Below are positions 50,653 to 59,725 of a stretch of DNA of 64,000 bases, piece by piece. The position numbers and the translations under genes were made by a program. Under the pieces are notes generated by a model that saw only the letters and a list, made by a program, of their open reading frames with translations, was not told the DNA's origin and searched no databases. The DNA comes from Chryseobacterium caseinilyticum (GTDB taxonomy: Bacteria > Bacteroidota > Bacteroidia > Flavobacteriales > Weeksellaceae), in contig NZ_JACYFS010000002.1 in NCBI RefSeq assembly GCF_014837145.1, positions 1 to 64,000 of the forward strand, written 5' to 3'. The first letter of the stretch is position 1. Each line of letters begins with the position of its first letter.

Positions 50653-52155
50653 ATGCCACACACCCTGATCAGCAGAACACCAAAACCGAAATATGACGTC
50701 GTAATGATTGGCGGAGGGATTATGAGTGCCACTCTTGCAACCCTTCTTCACGAGCTCGACCCTGCTTTAAATATTGCCATTTTTGAAAGACTTGGCAGAT
50801 TTGCAAAAGAAAGTACCGCTGCATGGAACAATGCCGGAACAGGTCACTCCGCATTTTGTGAACTGAATTATACCCCACAAAAAGCTGACGGAAGTATTGA
50901 TATTGCAAAAGCAGAGAGTATTGCAGAGCAGTTCGAAGTCTCCAAGCAGTTCTGGTCTTTTTTAATTAATAAAAATTATATAGATACACCACAGGATTTT
51001 GTTAATTCATGTCCGCACCTGAGTCTTGTTTTTGGTGAGGATGATTCTGAATACCTGAAAAAACGTTTCGAAAATATGTCTAAATCTGTGCTTTTTGAAG
51101 GCATGGAGTTTACAACAGATCATGATAAACTGAGAGAATGGATTCCTTTGGTTATGAGCAAAAGAAATCAGTCTGAAGTTTTAGCCGCCACAAAAATGGA
51201 AGCCGGAACCGATGTGAATTTCGGAACACTCACCAGAAAAATGGGACGCCATCTCATCAGAAATACCAATGTGGAAGTTTTTCTGTACACCGAAGTGAAA
51301 GATATTGACCCCATTGCAAACGGCTGGAAGATGAAAGTGAAAGACCGTACTCACAATATTAAGCATGAAGTTTCTGCAGATTTTGTATTCATCGGTGCAG
51401 GTGGTTATGCCTTGCCGCTTCTCGACAGTTCGGATATTGAAGAAAGTGCGGGCTACGGAGGTTTTCCTGTTTCAGGACAGTGGCTTGTGACGCACAATCC
51501 GGAATTGGTAGCGCAGCACGAAGCTAAAGTTTACACACAGGCGCCGGTGGGAGCACCACCAATGTCGGTTCCCCATTTGGATCTCAGAATAATTGATGGT
51601 AAAAAGGCCTTGCTTTTTGGTCCGTTTGCCGGCTTTTCAACTAAATTTTTGAAGGAAGGAAGCTATCTTGATCTTCCTGAAAGTGTGAATACCAAAAATA
51701 TCAGATCGCTTTTTGGCGCTTGGTGGCACAATCTTCCGCTGACGAAATACCTCATTCAGCAGGTAGCGATGAATAAAGCCCAGAGAATTCAGCATTTGAG
51801 GGAGTTTGTGAAAGATGCCAAAGAAGAAGACTGGGAACTGAAAGTGGCTGGACAGCGAGTTCAGATCATTAAAAAAGACGATAAAGTTGGCGGCAAACTG
51901 GAATTCGGAACAGAGGTAGTGACTAACAAAAGCGGAACAATTGCCTCATTACTCGGCGCCTCTCCAGGTGCTTCAACTGCGGTAAGTGCCATGATCGACG
52001 TACTCGAAAAATGCTTCCCTGAAAAAATGAACGGTGAATGGCATGATAAACTGAAAGAAATAATTCCGTCATACGGAACGAAACTCTCTGAAAATCCTGA
52101 AATGACCGCGATGCTCCGTGCCTACAGCAAAGAGAAACTGCAACTCAAACATTAA
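50653..52155 (+). CDS. mqo: Malate:quinone oxidoreductase
   Basis: The 500-residue FAD-dependent membrane-associated enzyme oxidises malate to oxaloacetate and passes electrons to quinone, replacing or supplementing soluble malate dehydrogenase. The FAD-binding VVMIGGGIMSATLATLLHELDP (about 17-38), AAWNNAGTGHSAFCELNYTP (about 56-75) and FGPFAGFSTKFLK (about 319-331) are classic Mqo segments, as is the near-terminal SLLGASPGASTAVSAM. Length and motifs are complete. It stands alone, 282 bp after gpsA. Confidence 0.97.
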   Translation: MPHTLISRTPKPKYDVVMIGGGIMSATLATLLHELDPALNIAIFERLGRFAKESTAAWNNAGTGHSAFCELNYTPQKADGSIDIAKAESIAEQFEVSKQFWSFLINKNYIDTPQDFVNSCPHLSLVFGEDDSEYLKKRFENMSKSVLFEGMEFTTDHDKLREWIPLVMSKRNQSEVLAATKMEAGTDVNFGTLTRKMGRHLIRNTNVEVFLYTEVKDIDPIANGWKMKVKDRTHNIKHEVSADFVFIGAGGYALPLLDSSDIEESAGYGGFPVSGQWLVTHNPELVAQHEAKVYTQAPVGAPPMSVPHLDLRIIDGKKALLFGPFAGFSTKFLKEGSYLDLPESVNTKNIRSLFGAWWHNLPLTKYLIQQVAMNKAQRIQHLREFVKDAKEEDWELKVAGQRVQIIKKDDKVGGKLEFGTEVVTNKSGTIASLLGASPGASTAVSAMIDVLEKCFPEKMNGEWHDKLKEIIPSYGTKLSENPEMTAMLRAYSKEKLQLKH

Positions 52156-52160
52156 CTATA

Positions 52161-52234
52161 AGTAATGGGTAATGAGTAATAAGCAATGTTGGGAATTGTG
52201 TAAATTGCTCATTACTTATTGCTAATTACTCATC
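52161..52234. repeat. GAGTAAT-type palindromic repeat, second copy
   Basis: AGTAATGGGTAATGAGTAAT on the left is mirrored by ATTACTTATTGCTAATTACTC on the right (ends trimmed here). It matches the element at 16589-16660 and fills the gap between mqo and the next gene. Confidence 0.65.
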
Positions 52235-52238
52235 AAAA

Positions 52239-52631
52239 ATGGAAGTCATTGTAAAACCAATCATTGCAACAGAATTGCTTGAGTCTCTGAAAACCAAAGT
52301 AGAAGAGGAGAAACAGGTGATTGTGCATTGCTGTTTTCCTGCTTCACCATTTTTGGGAAATCTGATCAGGATCTGGAATACGACCTATCTTATAGATAAT
52401 AATTCGGATCACAGAAGTGGGCTTATTCATGCAGAAAATATTTCACTTTTTCCGTATTGGACGCCGGTACCGTTTATGAAAGATTTTTGGTTTACCTTAA
52501 TTTTTTCAGGACTGCCGAAAGACTGTAAAAGTTTTGATTTCCAGGAAGTCATTCCGGAAGAAGGTGGTTTTTTTGTGAAATCAATCAAGAGAAATTCTTC
52601 AGATGTTTACAGAATTAAAATTTCAGAATAA
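52239..52631 (+). CDS. Small protein of unknown function
   Basis: This 130-residue soluble protein contains the distinctive segments VIVHCCFPASPFLGNLIRIW and LFPYWTPVPFMKDFWFTLIFSGLP. I recognise no catalytic motif. Its stop codon overlaps the start of the DUF1684 gene by one base (TAATG), so the two are coupled. It heads a run of small unrelated genes of the kind often found as immunity-protein clusters, but no toxin is present. Confidence 0.75.
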   Translation: MEVIVKPIIATELLESLKTKVEEEKQVIVHCCFPASPFLGNLIRIWNTTYLIDNNSDHRSGLIHAENISLFPYWTPVPFMKDFWFTLIFSGLPKDCKSFDFQEVIPEEGGFFVKSIKRNSSDVYRIKISE

Positions 52632-53248
52632 TGTTTAAAAAGATCATTTTATATTTCATTTTACTTCTAATTCCCTTTGCTGGATTTTCGCAGAAAAAAG
52701 AAATAAAGGACATTGAAAAGTTTCAGAATAATTTAAATAAAGAATATCTAAATCCAAAAGAGACACCTTTAAGAGATGATAATTTTAAGAATTTTAAAAA
52801 GCATCCTTTCTTTCCAATCAATCTGAAGTACCGCGTTACTGCTAAGTTTGTGAAAAACGAAAATCCGGAACCCTTTGATTTGCCGACTTCATCAGGGAAA
52901 TCTAAGCAGTATCAGGAATTTGGAAAGGCCTATTTTAAATTAGACGGAAAAGATTTCATTTTAAATATTTATCAGAGTTTAGATCTGATGAAAACTGAGG
53001 AGTATAAAAACCATCTCTTTTTGCCATTTGGCGACCTTACAAACAACAAAGAAACCTACGGCGGCGGGAAATATATTGATCTTGAAATTCCCACAGGAGA
53101 TACAATTGTGATTGATTTTAACCAATCTTATCATCCGTATTGCGCTTATAATGCTTACGATTACAATTGCCCGATTGTGCCTGCAGAAAATAAACTTTCC
53201 GTGGAAATCAAAGCTGGTGTGATGTACGACGATATTTATCATCATTAA
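52631..53248 (+). CDS. Exported DUF1684 protein
   Basis: The 205-residue protein has an N-terminal signal peptide (about 1-20, LLLIPFAGFSQ). A DUF1684 domain follows, with FDLPTSSGKSKQYQEFGKAYFKLDGK (about 78-103), LFLPFGDLTN, YGGGKYIDLEIP and HPYCAYNAYDYNCPIVPAENKL. DUF1684 proteins are periplasmic or surface proteins of unknown function, widespread in Bacteroidota. It overlaps the upstream gene by one base. Confidence 0.92.
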   Translation: MFKKIILYFILLLIPFAGFSQKKEIKDIEKFQNNLNKEYLNPKETPLRDDNFKNFKKHPFFPINLKYRVTAKFVKNENPEPFDLPTSSGKSKQYQEFGKAYFKLDGKDFILNIYQSLDLMKTEEYKNHLFLPFGDLTNNKETYGGGKYIDLEIPTGDTIVIDFNQSYHPYCAYNAYDYNCPIVPAENKLSVEIKAGVMYDDIYHH

Positions 53249-53251
53249 ATT

Positions 53252-53736
53252 ATGGTCAGTTTAAATTTTTATAAACCTGAAGATTTTTCAGAGTTGGATT
53301 TTGACTTAAATGAAATTCAGTCTCAATATTCTGCACTTCCGAAACTGGCTTTGGAAAGAATTGAAGAGCGAAATCAAAATGATGATTTTTTTGCTTATCC
53401 CGTTACGGTTTTGGACGGTGAACATATTGTCGGTTTTTTTGTTCTGGATTTTGGCGGAGATAAATTTGAATTTACAGCCAATCCTGAATCTGTCTTATTG
53501 AGATCACTGTCAATAACCCTGAATTTCAAGGTAAAGGAATTGGTTTGAATGTAATGATTTCACTGGATCATTTCATCAAAAAACATTTTCATAACTGTAA
53601 AGAAATCGTTTTATCAGTAAACGAAAGAAACACTTCCGCGCTCAGAATTTATCTTAAAACCGGCTATCATTTAACAGGAAAAATCAAGGAGGGAAGGAGC
53701 GGACCGCAATTGGTAATGTCTAAAATTTTAGATTAA
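53252..53736 (+). pseudogene. GNAT acetyltransferase interrupted by a frameshift
   Basis: Two open frames together make one GNAT protein of about 160 residues. The first (53252-53548) supplies the N-terminal half. The second supplies NNPEFQGKGIGLNVMISLDHF, a motif A acetyl-CoA site, and the C-terminus ending at 53736. The frame changes in TCAATAACCCTG (about 53511-53522), and adding one base there restores a typical RSLSINPEFQGKGIG reading. Either the gene is a recent pseudogene or the sequence has a one-base error. Confidence 0.85.
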
Positions 53737-53760
53737 ACTGAAAAGCTAAAAAAAATTAAG

Positions 53761-54162
53761 ATGAAAACTGAAATTACAGAGCAGGAACAAAGTATCACAG
53801 TAGCAGATATTCTGGAACTTGAATCGATGTTTAACTTCAACATGCCGGAAAATTTAAAGAAACTTTATTTAAAACATAACGGTGGAATAATTGATGATGG
53901 ATATTATGAAATCCACAGCATAAAGTACGGCGAATCTTTGTTGGAAGAAACGATTGATAGCCTGCAATTTATCGAACAACATATTCCGAAAGAATATTTA
54001 CCATTTGCGACTACAGCGGTAGGACATCTAATATGTATCTATACCGACAGTGGCAGTAAAAATGGTCATATTTACCTCTTTCGTCACGATGAATTAGAGC
54101 CTGTCTTTTACGATATTTCTCTGGAAAAATTTTTAAAAGTTGATTCAATAGATGATTTATAA
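53761..54162 (+). CDS. SMI1/KNR4 (SUKH) family protein
   Basis: The 133-residue protein has the SUKH fold pattern: ADILELESMFNFNMPENLKKLYLKHNGG near the N-terminus, then YYEIHSIKYGE, EYLPFATTAVGHLICIYTDSGSKNGHIYLFRHDE and a C-terminal LEKFLKV. SUKH proteins are common immunity proteins against contact-dependent nuclease toxins. No toxin gene lies in the window, so it may be an orphan immunity gene or serve another regulatory role. Confidence 0.9.
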   Translation: MKTEITEQEQSITVADILELESMFNFNMPENLKKLYLKHNGGIIDDGYYEIHSIKYGESLLEETIDSLQFIEQHIPKEYLPFATTAVGHLICIYTDSGSKNGHIYLFRHDELEPVFYDISLEKFLKVDSIDDL

Positions 54163-54213
54163 GTAGAGCTGGATCCTAAAAAACATAATTTTAAGCGGAC
54201 AACATTAATCTAA

Positions 54214-54549
54214 ATGATAAGAATTGACGATAAAGATGTCGAAAAAATCCTGGAATTTGCGGGAATAGATAATGCTGGTGGACCTATTTACAGATATCAG
54301 GGTTATCCTTTTAATGGGATTATAGAATCATTTTATTCAAGTGGCAAACTGCAGGATGAGGCTGAATATACCGATGGACATCTCGGAGGAGTTCAGAGGG
54401 AGTATTATGAAAATGGAAAAATTAGAGAGGAGTATTATAAATATTTTGCAAAACCGCATGGTCATTGGAAAGAATGGGATGAAGATGGGATTTTGATTCA
54501 TCATTCGATTTGGAAAGAAGGACAGAAAACAGAAACTTTGCTGGGATAG
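54214..54549 (+). CDS. MORN-repeat protein (YwqK-like antitoxin)
   Basis: This 111-residue protein contains about three MORN-type repeats (YPFNGIIESFYSSGKLQDEAEYTDGHLGG, VQREYYENGKIREEYYKY, HGHWKEWDEDGILIH). YwqK-like proteins are annotated as antitoxin or immunity proteins in polymorphic toxin systems. It lies just after the SMI1/KNR4 gene, which strengthens an immunity-cluster reading. Confidence 0.87.
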   Translation: MIRIDDKDVEKILEFAGIDNAGGPIYRYQGYPFNGIIESFYSSGKLQDEAEYTDGHLGGVQREYYENGKIREEYYKYFAKPHGHWKEWDEDGILIHHSIWKEGQKTETLLG

Positions 54550-55006
54550 ACTTCTTGCTTTTGACATTTTTTGATTTGAAACCGAAGGTGTAAGTTTCAA
54601 TAATTCAGTTGTTAATTAAACTTCTGTATTAAGAAAGTTATTTAAAATTTAAATTAAAAAAAAACCTGAACTATCATTTAAATCTCAAAAACCAGGAATT
54701 AACATCAGTTTCTTATTCATAAGCCTTTACGCAGCATTCCGAAGCTCAAAAGCAGCCCTCCCGGAGTCTCCGGAACGCTTCCCGGAGTCTGCGGAATGCT
54801 TCCTGAGGTCTACGGAACGCGAACCGGAGTCTGCAGAATGATTCTCTTAAGCTGCAAAACGCTGTTTTGATATAAAAGACTCTTAAAACACATTTTTTTA
54901 CTTTACCAAAAAAGTTTCTGAGAAATGAAAGTTTTTAAGACAGTAAATGTTTTATTACCAGTTTGGCTTAAAACTTTCTTTTAGAATAACACCAAAAAAA
55001 TATTCT
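54550..55006. repeat. Intergenic region with GC-rich 21-bp tandem repeats
   Basis: There is no gene here. Four 21-bp units (54762-54845) of the type CGGAGTCTGCGGAATGCTTC are clearly tandem, and a more degenerate unit precedes them. The block is far richer in G and C than its AT-rich flanks. The units have the form CGGAGTCTnCGGAAnGCnTCC and could be a protein-binding array, a remnant of a repetitive gene or a structured RNA. Confidence 0.7.
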
Positions 55007-55816
55007 ATGCAAATCTCTCTTAAAAATCAAATTGCCATCGTTACAGGTGCTTCAAGCGGTATCGGAACCGGAATCGCCAAATCTCTGGCTGCTGCCGGAG
55101 CTAAGGTAGTCATCAATCATTCATCAGAACGGTCAAAAGACGAAGCTGAAGACATTTTAAAAGAAATTCAGAACGTTGGCGGTGAAGGAATGATTTTCCA
55201 GTGCGATGTTTCAAAAGAAGATGAAGTAAAAGCCATGTTTGAAAAAACAATTTCTGAATACGGAACTGTTGATATTTTAGTCAACAATGCCGGTCTTCAG
55301 AAAGACGCAGAATTTACTGAAATGACGGTCGAAGATTGGGATACGGTCATGAATGTTAACCTTAGAGGCCAGTTTCTCTGTGCCCGTGAAGCCATCAAAG
55401 AATTTCTGAGACGCGGAATTGATTTGTCTAAATCTGTTGCCTGCGGAAAGATCATTCATATCAGTTCAGTACACGAGGTTATTCCCTGGGCGGGACATGT
55501 GAACTACGCTGCCAGTAAGGGCGGTGTAAAGCTTTTGATGCAGTCTTTGGCTCAGGAATATGGCGCGAAAAAAATCCGGATCAATTCTATCTGTCCGGGA
55601 GCAATTCAGACGCCGATTAATGAAGAGGCTTGGGGAACTGAAGAAGCGATGGATGATTTATTAAAACTGATTCCGTACGACAGAATTGGTCAGCCTGAAG
55701 ATGTAGGTAATTTAGCGGTATTTTTGGCCAGTGATTTCGCGGATTACATTACCGGAGCCAGCATTTTCGTTGACGGAGGAATGACGGTTTTGGAAAGTTT
55801 TTCCAAAGGTGGATAA
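55007..55816 (+). CDS. Glucose 1-dehydrogenase-like SDR
   Basis: The 269-residue classical SDR has TGASSGIGTGIAKSLA, NNAG, the catalytic Ser in HISSVHEV, YAASK and a C-terminal YITGASIFVDGGMTVL. The family includes NAD(P)-dependent glucose 1-dehydrogenases. The start MQISLKNQI at 55007 gives the usual length; the frame remains open to 54947. It is convergent with recO. The likely role is oxidation of a sugar in the cytosol, with substrate unproven. Confidence 0.93.
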   Translation: MQISLKNQIAIVTGASSGIGTGIAKSLAAAGAKVVINHSSERSKDEAEDILKEIQNVGGEGMIFQCDVSKEDEVKAMFEKTISEYGTVDILVNNAGLQKDAEFTEMTVEDWDTVMNVNLRGQFLCAREAIKEFLRRGIDLSKSVACGKIIHISSVHEVIPWAGHVNYAASKGGVKLLMQSLAQEYGAKKIRINSICPGAIQTPINEEAWGTEEAMDDLLKLIPYDRIGQPEDVGNLAVFLASDFADYITGASIFVDGGMTVLESFSKGG

Positions 55817-55822
55817 AGTTTA

Positions 55823-56512
55823 TTATTCATAAATCTGCTGAATAATTTCTAATGAATTGGGTATTCGGAAATCAGTAAAATGATAATGGTAATACACTAA
55901 AATACTGTCCAGCAACTGCTTTCTGTCTGAGGTCTTTATTTTAATTTCATAAGGATTTTCGGAAGTTGAAATCTGTTTCCAAAGGGATGAAATTTCTTTT
56001 GTAAAAAGATGATGGGTACCATTTAAATTAAAGTTTCCTGTTTCCGGATCCAAATATTCGAAACTACTGTGAAGTGGAGCAATTCCCTGTATTTTAAGCA
56101 GAACTATTAATAAAACCAAATGCGATCTGTAATTCTGAGCATCAAGATTTCGGTTAAAGTCTTCAATTGCTGAGAAAATTCCTGGATTTGAATTTTCGTG
56201 TTTTAAAATCTGATTGAGAAAATCTGAGACAAAAAATACAATGGTATTGGCTTTTACGTCGGTATAAAAATCGTAGGAATGTTCCAGTTCAAATTTTAAT
56301 ACGGAATTAATTTCTACACCGGGCTTGGATTTTCTACAGTTAAAACTGAGCATACTCAATGGTAGAATTAATGCCTTCTTCCTGTTTTTCTGAGTGAAAA
56401 CAGACTTTAGAAAAAAGCTCTGAAAGCCTTCTTCTAAAGTAAAACAATGCAGAATAGCATCACTGTCTCCGTATTTTAAAAATGAGAGTACGAAACCCGT
56501 CTGAGAAATCAT
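55823..56512 (-). CDS. recO: DNA repair protein RecO
   Basis: This 229-residue protein matches the RecO N-terminal OB-fold (QTGFVLSFLKYGDSDAILHCFTLEEG, about 4-29), followed by a helical part. RecO loads RecA on single-stranded DNA with RecR in the RecF pathway. A zinc-finger-like Cys cluster, variable in this family, is not visible. It starts 5 bp upstream of the stop of the PorZ-like gene on the same strand, so they are adjacent in one transcript. Confidence 0.93.
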   Translation of the reverse strand: MISQTGFVLSFLKYGDSDAILHCFTLEEGFQSFFLKSVFTQKNRKKALILPLSMLSFNCRKSKPGVEINSVLKFELEHSYDFYTDVKANTIVFFVSDFLNQILKHENSNPGIFSAIEDFNRNLDAQNYRSHLVLLIVLLKIQGIAPLHSSFEYLDPETGNFNLNGTHHLFTKEISSLWKQISTSENPYEIKIKTSDRKQLLDSILVYYHYHFTDFRIPNSLEIIQQIYE

Positions 56513-56517
56513 GAAAT

Positions 56518-58773
56518 TTAATTAACCACAGCAATTTTTGCTGTCGCCTTATCTGTTCCGTCTTCGTTGGTCATTAACACAAAGTAAATTCCTGAAGCCA
56601 CTCTCTTTCCTTTTTGGTTATTAAGATCCCATTCGTAATATCCTGTTCTTGCCTGTGCAGAGTGAACAATGTTTCCTGCAGCATCCGTGATTCTGATGTT
56701 TGCCACTTCTGCCAGTCCTTTAATCGTTACTTTTCCTTTAAACTGATTGTAAACCACAGGATTAGGGTACACTAAAACGTTTCCGAAATTTGAGGTCACA
56801 TCAGCAACATCTCCCTGGTAAGTTACGATTCCGTCGTAAGTAACAAAATATACTTTTCCTGTTTTTTTATCAATTTTGATGTCTGTCACAGAATTGGTAG
56901 GCAGGGGCGAATTTTCTCTGGTGAAATGCTTAATTGTTCGTTCACCATCGGCAGAAAGGTAATAAACGCCTCCACCATCTACCGCAACCCATTTCTGATT
57001 TCCTGCATCTACTTCTATCGCCAGAATTTGTGAATCCCTGAAGAGTTCTTCTGCCAATCCGTTTTGTTCTATGACAACAGCTTCCAGCGTAGGATTGTTT
57101 TTCACTTCTGTAGCAGCATTAGGAAGAATTCTGATCCCAAGGTCAGTACCAATCCAGGCATCCCCGTCTTTATCAAACGCAACTGCTAATGTGTTGGCAG
57201 GTAAATTATTTTCAGCACCTATGATGTAGGCAGTATCGTCTGCGGTAGCTACTGTGCCTTTATAATCATAAGCCATAATATGCTGAGAACGGGGCAAAGC
57301 AGTCCAGAGAAGTCCTTCATGGAAGACAGGTGCCTGTACAGCACTGCTTGTGAGCGTTACCGTTTTTACCAAAAATTCATCAGTATCTCTTTTGTAGGGA
57401 GCCATAGCAACATTACTGCCCTCCACATTAAATGCGACTGACAGAAAAATATTGTTTTTGTCATCAGCAGCAAATCCTACCGGTCTGTTGATGTATATAC
57501 TTGGTTGGTCTATGTCATAATATTTAACAAAATCAAAATCTTTGTTTGCAGGGTTATATTTCATCTTATAGACACCCATTCCGGCCCAAATACTGTAGTT
57601 GGAAAAAAAGACTATTGAAGGATCTTGAGGGTCAGCCATTGCATCTAAAATATTATATGTATTGGGATGAGTTGCAAAGTACGAAGGATAAACCCACTCG
57701 CTGCCATTAAAATAATAAAATCCAGGGTTCCGTGGATTCTCTATTCTAAAGTTAAACCCTCCCTCTCTACCTCCGGAAGATACAAGTAGTTGATTGTCAT
57801 TGAAAGGTCTGATTTTATAGGAATAGTTGAAAGCTGGCCCATCTGGTTTGAAAATATTGCTGTTTTCATTCTTAATACCCGATAGAGCAGTTCCGAAATA
57901 AAATTTACCGGAAATTCTTACCGAAGTGTTGCATTCTTCACCAGGTGATGCAGAGCCTATAAAATTTCCGTTGTCAGCATAAGAATAAACTCTATTGTTG
58001 TCTGTTACAGTAACATTACCAGAGGTTGTAACCACGTCTTTCACATTGGTAAATGTCTGAGAAATAGGCGTGGAAGTTCCGTTGTTATAGAGATAGGCGG
58101 TAGTTGTACTGGCGTAGGATAAGCTACCGTCAGAATCTATGTGCTTAAAATTCCCTGTCTGTTCTGTTGTCCAGGTTGTAAAGACGGGAAATGTTGTATT
58201 AAGTTCGTGGCTCTTAAGTCCTGTATTGGTCACAGAATAAACTTTATTTCCAAAGATTGTGGCTTCATTGCTGGCTTCAAAAGTTCCACCAATGACAAAA
58301 AATGCCGAGTCAGCAAATTCTTTCTTTTTAAGTTTAAAAATAGAAACACCATATCCAACAGAAATTACAGCCTGATCGCCAGTGATTGAAATATGATTGA
58401 TTCTTTTGCTTCCTGTATAACCTGTAGCAAGCGGAATATCAACGATATATGTAATTCCATCCGGAGCAATCACGTCCAAAGCACCACTTTGATAGCCTAC
58501 CAAAGCAATTTTAGACTGAGGATCATAATCGAATGCAGAAATTTTAACTTCATGAAGACCTGAAGCCTTAGAAAGCTTCGAAATCTCTCCACTCGAAATA
58601 TTATAATAAAAAACTCCGTTTTCTGTACCGGCAATTATTTTTCCGTTGTCCTCTTTCATGGCCAGAACATTGTTGTAGGAAAACATATCTGCCCACTTTT
58701 TGGAAGTAATATTTTGAGCATCTGCCAATTGCAATGTCGCAAGAATGCCTAGAGAAATTAAAAGTTTTTTCAT
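56518..58773 (-). CDS. porZ: PorZ-like T9SS propeller protein
   Basis: The 751-residue exported protein has a signal peptide (about 1-19) and two sets of beta-propeller blades from about 20 to 640 (GKIIAGTENGVFYYN, AVAFDKDGDAWIGTDLGI, VTDIKIDKKTGKVYFVTYDGIV). A C-terminal type A sorting domain begins near residue 672 (VYPNPVVYNQFKG). Length and layout match PorZ of the T9SS, which delivers A-LPS to the attachment complex. It precedes the recO gene in transcript order. Confidence 0.87.
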   Translation of the reverse strand: MKKLLISLGILATLQLADAQNITSKKWADMFSYNNVLAMKEDNGKIIAGTENGVFYYNISSGEISKLSKASGLHEVKISAFDYDPQSKIALVGYQSGALDVIAPDGITYIVDIPLATGYTGSKRINHISITGDQAVISVGYGVSIFKLKKKEFADSAFFVIGGTFEASNEATIFGNKVYSVTNTGLKSHELNTTFPVFTTWTTEQTGNFKHIDSDGSLSYASTTTAYLYNNGTSTPISQTFTNVKDVVTTSGNVTVTDNNRVYSYADNGNFIGSASPGEECNTSVRISGKFYFGTALSGIKNENSNIFKPDGPAFNYSYKIRPFNDNQLLVSSGGREGGFNFRIENPRNPGFYYFNGSEWVYPSYFATHPNTYNILDAMADPQDPSIVFFSNYSIWAGMGVYKMKYNPANKDFDFVKYYDIDQPSIYINRPVGFAADDKNNIFLSVAFNVEGSNVAMAPYKRDTDEFLVKTVTLTSSAVQAPVFHEGLLWTALPRSQHIMAYDYKGTVATADDTAYIIGAENNLPANTLAVAFDKDGDAWIGTDLGIRILPNAATEVKNNPTLEAVVIEQNGLAEELFRDSQILAIEVDAGNQKWVAVDGGGVYYLSADGERTIKHFTRENSPLPTNSVTDIKIDKKTGKVYFVTYDGIVTYQGDVADVTSNFGNVLVYPNPVVYNQFKGKVTIKGLAEVANIRITDAAGNIVHSAQARTGYYEWDLNNQKGKRVASGIYFVLMTNEDGTDKATAKIAVVN

Positions 58774-58774
58774 A

Positions 58775-59725
58775 TTACGCTGTTATACTGCTGTCAATTG
58801 CCTGATTGTTCCAGGAAACCGTTTTAATATTTTTATTTTGATCAAAAAAGAAATCTATTCTTCCCAAAAGAAGTCCTGCCCACCCCACCTGATTTACCAA
58901 AACGTTTTTTCCCTGTCTGTTCTGGAAGGTTTGCGGTTCAGGTAAGAAAGTGTGCGTATGACCGCCTAAAATTAAGTCAATATTTTCTGTTTTTGAAGCT
59001 AAAATTTTGTCGTTCAGTTTTTCAGGCTCGTCTCTGTAATCGTAGCCGATGTGGGAAAGGCAAATCACAAGGTCGCACTTCATTTCGTTTTTCAGGAAAT
59101 TAGAATAATGTTGAGCCACATCGATTGGATTTGTCCAAATGGTTTCGCCATACTGTTTTTTTCCAACCAATCCGTCAAGTTCGATTCCCACTCCGAAAAT
59201 TCCGACTTTAATTCCGTTTTTATTGAAAATTTTATACTGTGAAGTTTTTCCGTCTAATATGGTGTTTTTAAAATCATAATTCGAACAGATAAAAGGAAAT
59301 TTTGCATTAGGCAAAACTTTTAAAAATCCATCTAAACCATTATCGAAATCGTGATTACCCATTGTGGAAGCATCATATTTCATCATCGACATTAGCTTAA
59401 ACTCAAGCTCGCCTCCGAAAAAGTTGAAATACGGTGTTCCCTGAAAAATATCTCCGGAATCAAGAAGTAAAAGATTGCTTTCTTCGCTTCTGATTTTCTG
59501 AATTAAAGTTGCTCTTCTCGCAAAACCGCCCTGATTGGGATTTCTCGTGTAGCTTGAATCGAATGGTTCAATTCTGCTGTGTTGATCGTTGGTATGAAGT
59601 ATCGTTAATTTATGGGCTGAAGAGAAAGAATTTAAATTTAATTCTTCCGCCATCATCAAATTCGGAGCTAAAGTCATCGCTAAAGTTCCGCCTGTTATCG
59701 TTTTTAAAAAACTTTTTCTATCCAT
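58775..59725 (-). CDS. 5'-nucleotidase N-terminal metallophosphatase domain, stand-alone
   Basis: The 316-residue protein has an N-terminal export signal resembling a lipoprotein or Tat leader (MDRKSFLKTITGGTLAMTLAP). The catalytic half of the 5'-nucleotidase/UDP-sugar hydrolase fold follows: HTNDQHSRIEPF, LLDSGDIFQGTPYFN, TMGNHDFDNGLDG, ICLSHIGYD and LILGGHTHTF. The substrate-binding C-terminal domain is missing and is encoded by the neighbouring gene at 59725. The two gene products together equal a normal enzyme of about 550 residues. Confidence 0.93.
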   Translation of the reverse strand: MDRKSFLKTITGGTLAMTLAPNLMMAEELNLNSFSSAHKLTILHTNDQHSRIEPFDSSYTRNPNQGGFARRATLIQKIRSEESNLLLLDSGDIFQGTPYFNFFGGELEFKLMSMMKYDASTMGNHDFDNGLDGFLKVLPNAKFPFICSNYDFKNTILDGKTSQYKIFNKNGIKVGIFGVGIELDGLVGKKQYGETIWTNPIDVAQHYSNFLKNEMKCDLVICLSHIGYDYRDEPEKLNDKILASKTENIDLILGGHTHTFLPEPQTFQNRQGKNVLVNQVGWAGLLLGRIDFFFDQNKNIKTVSWNNQAIDSSITA

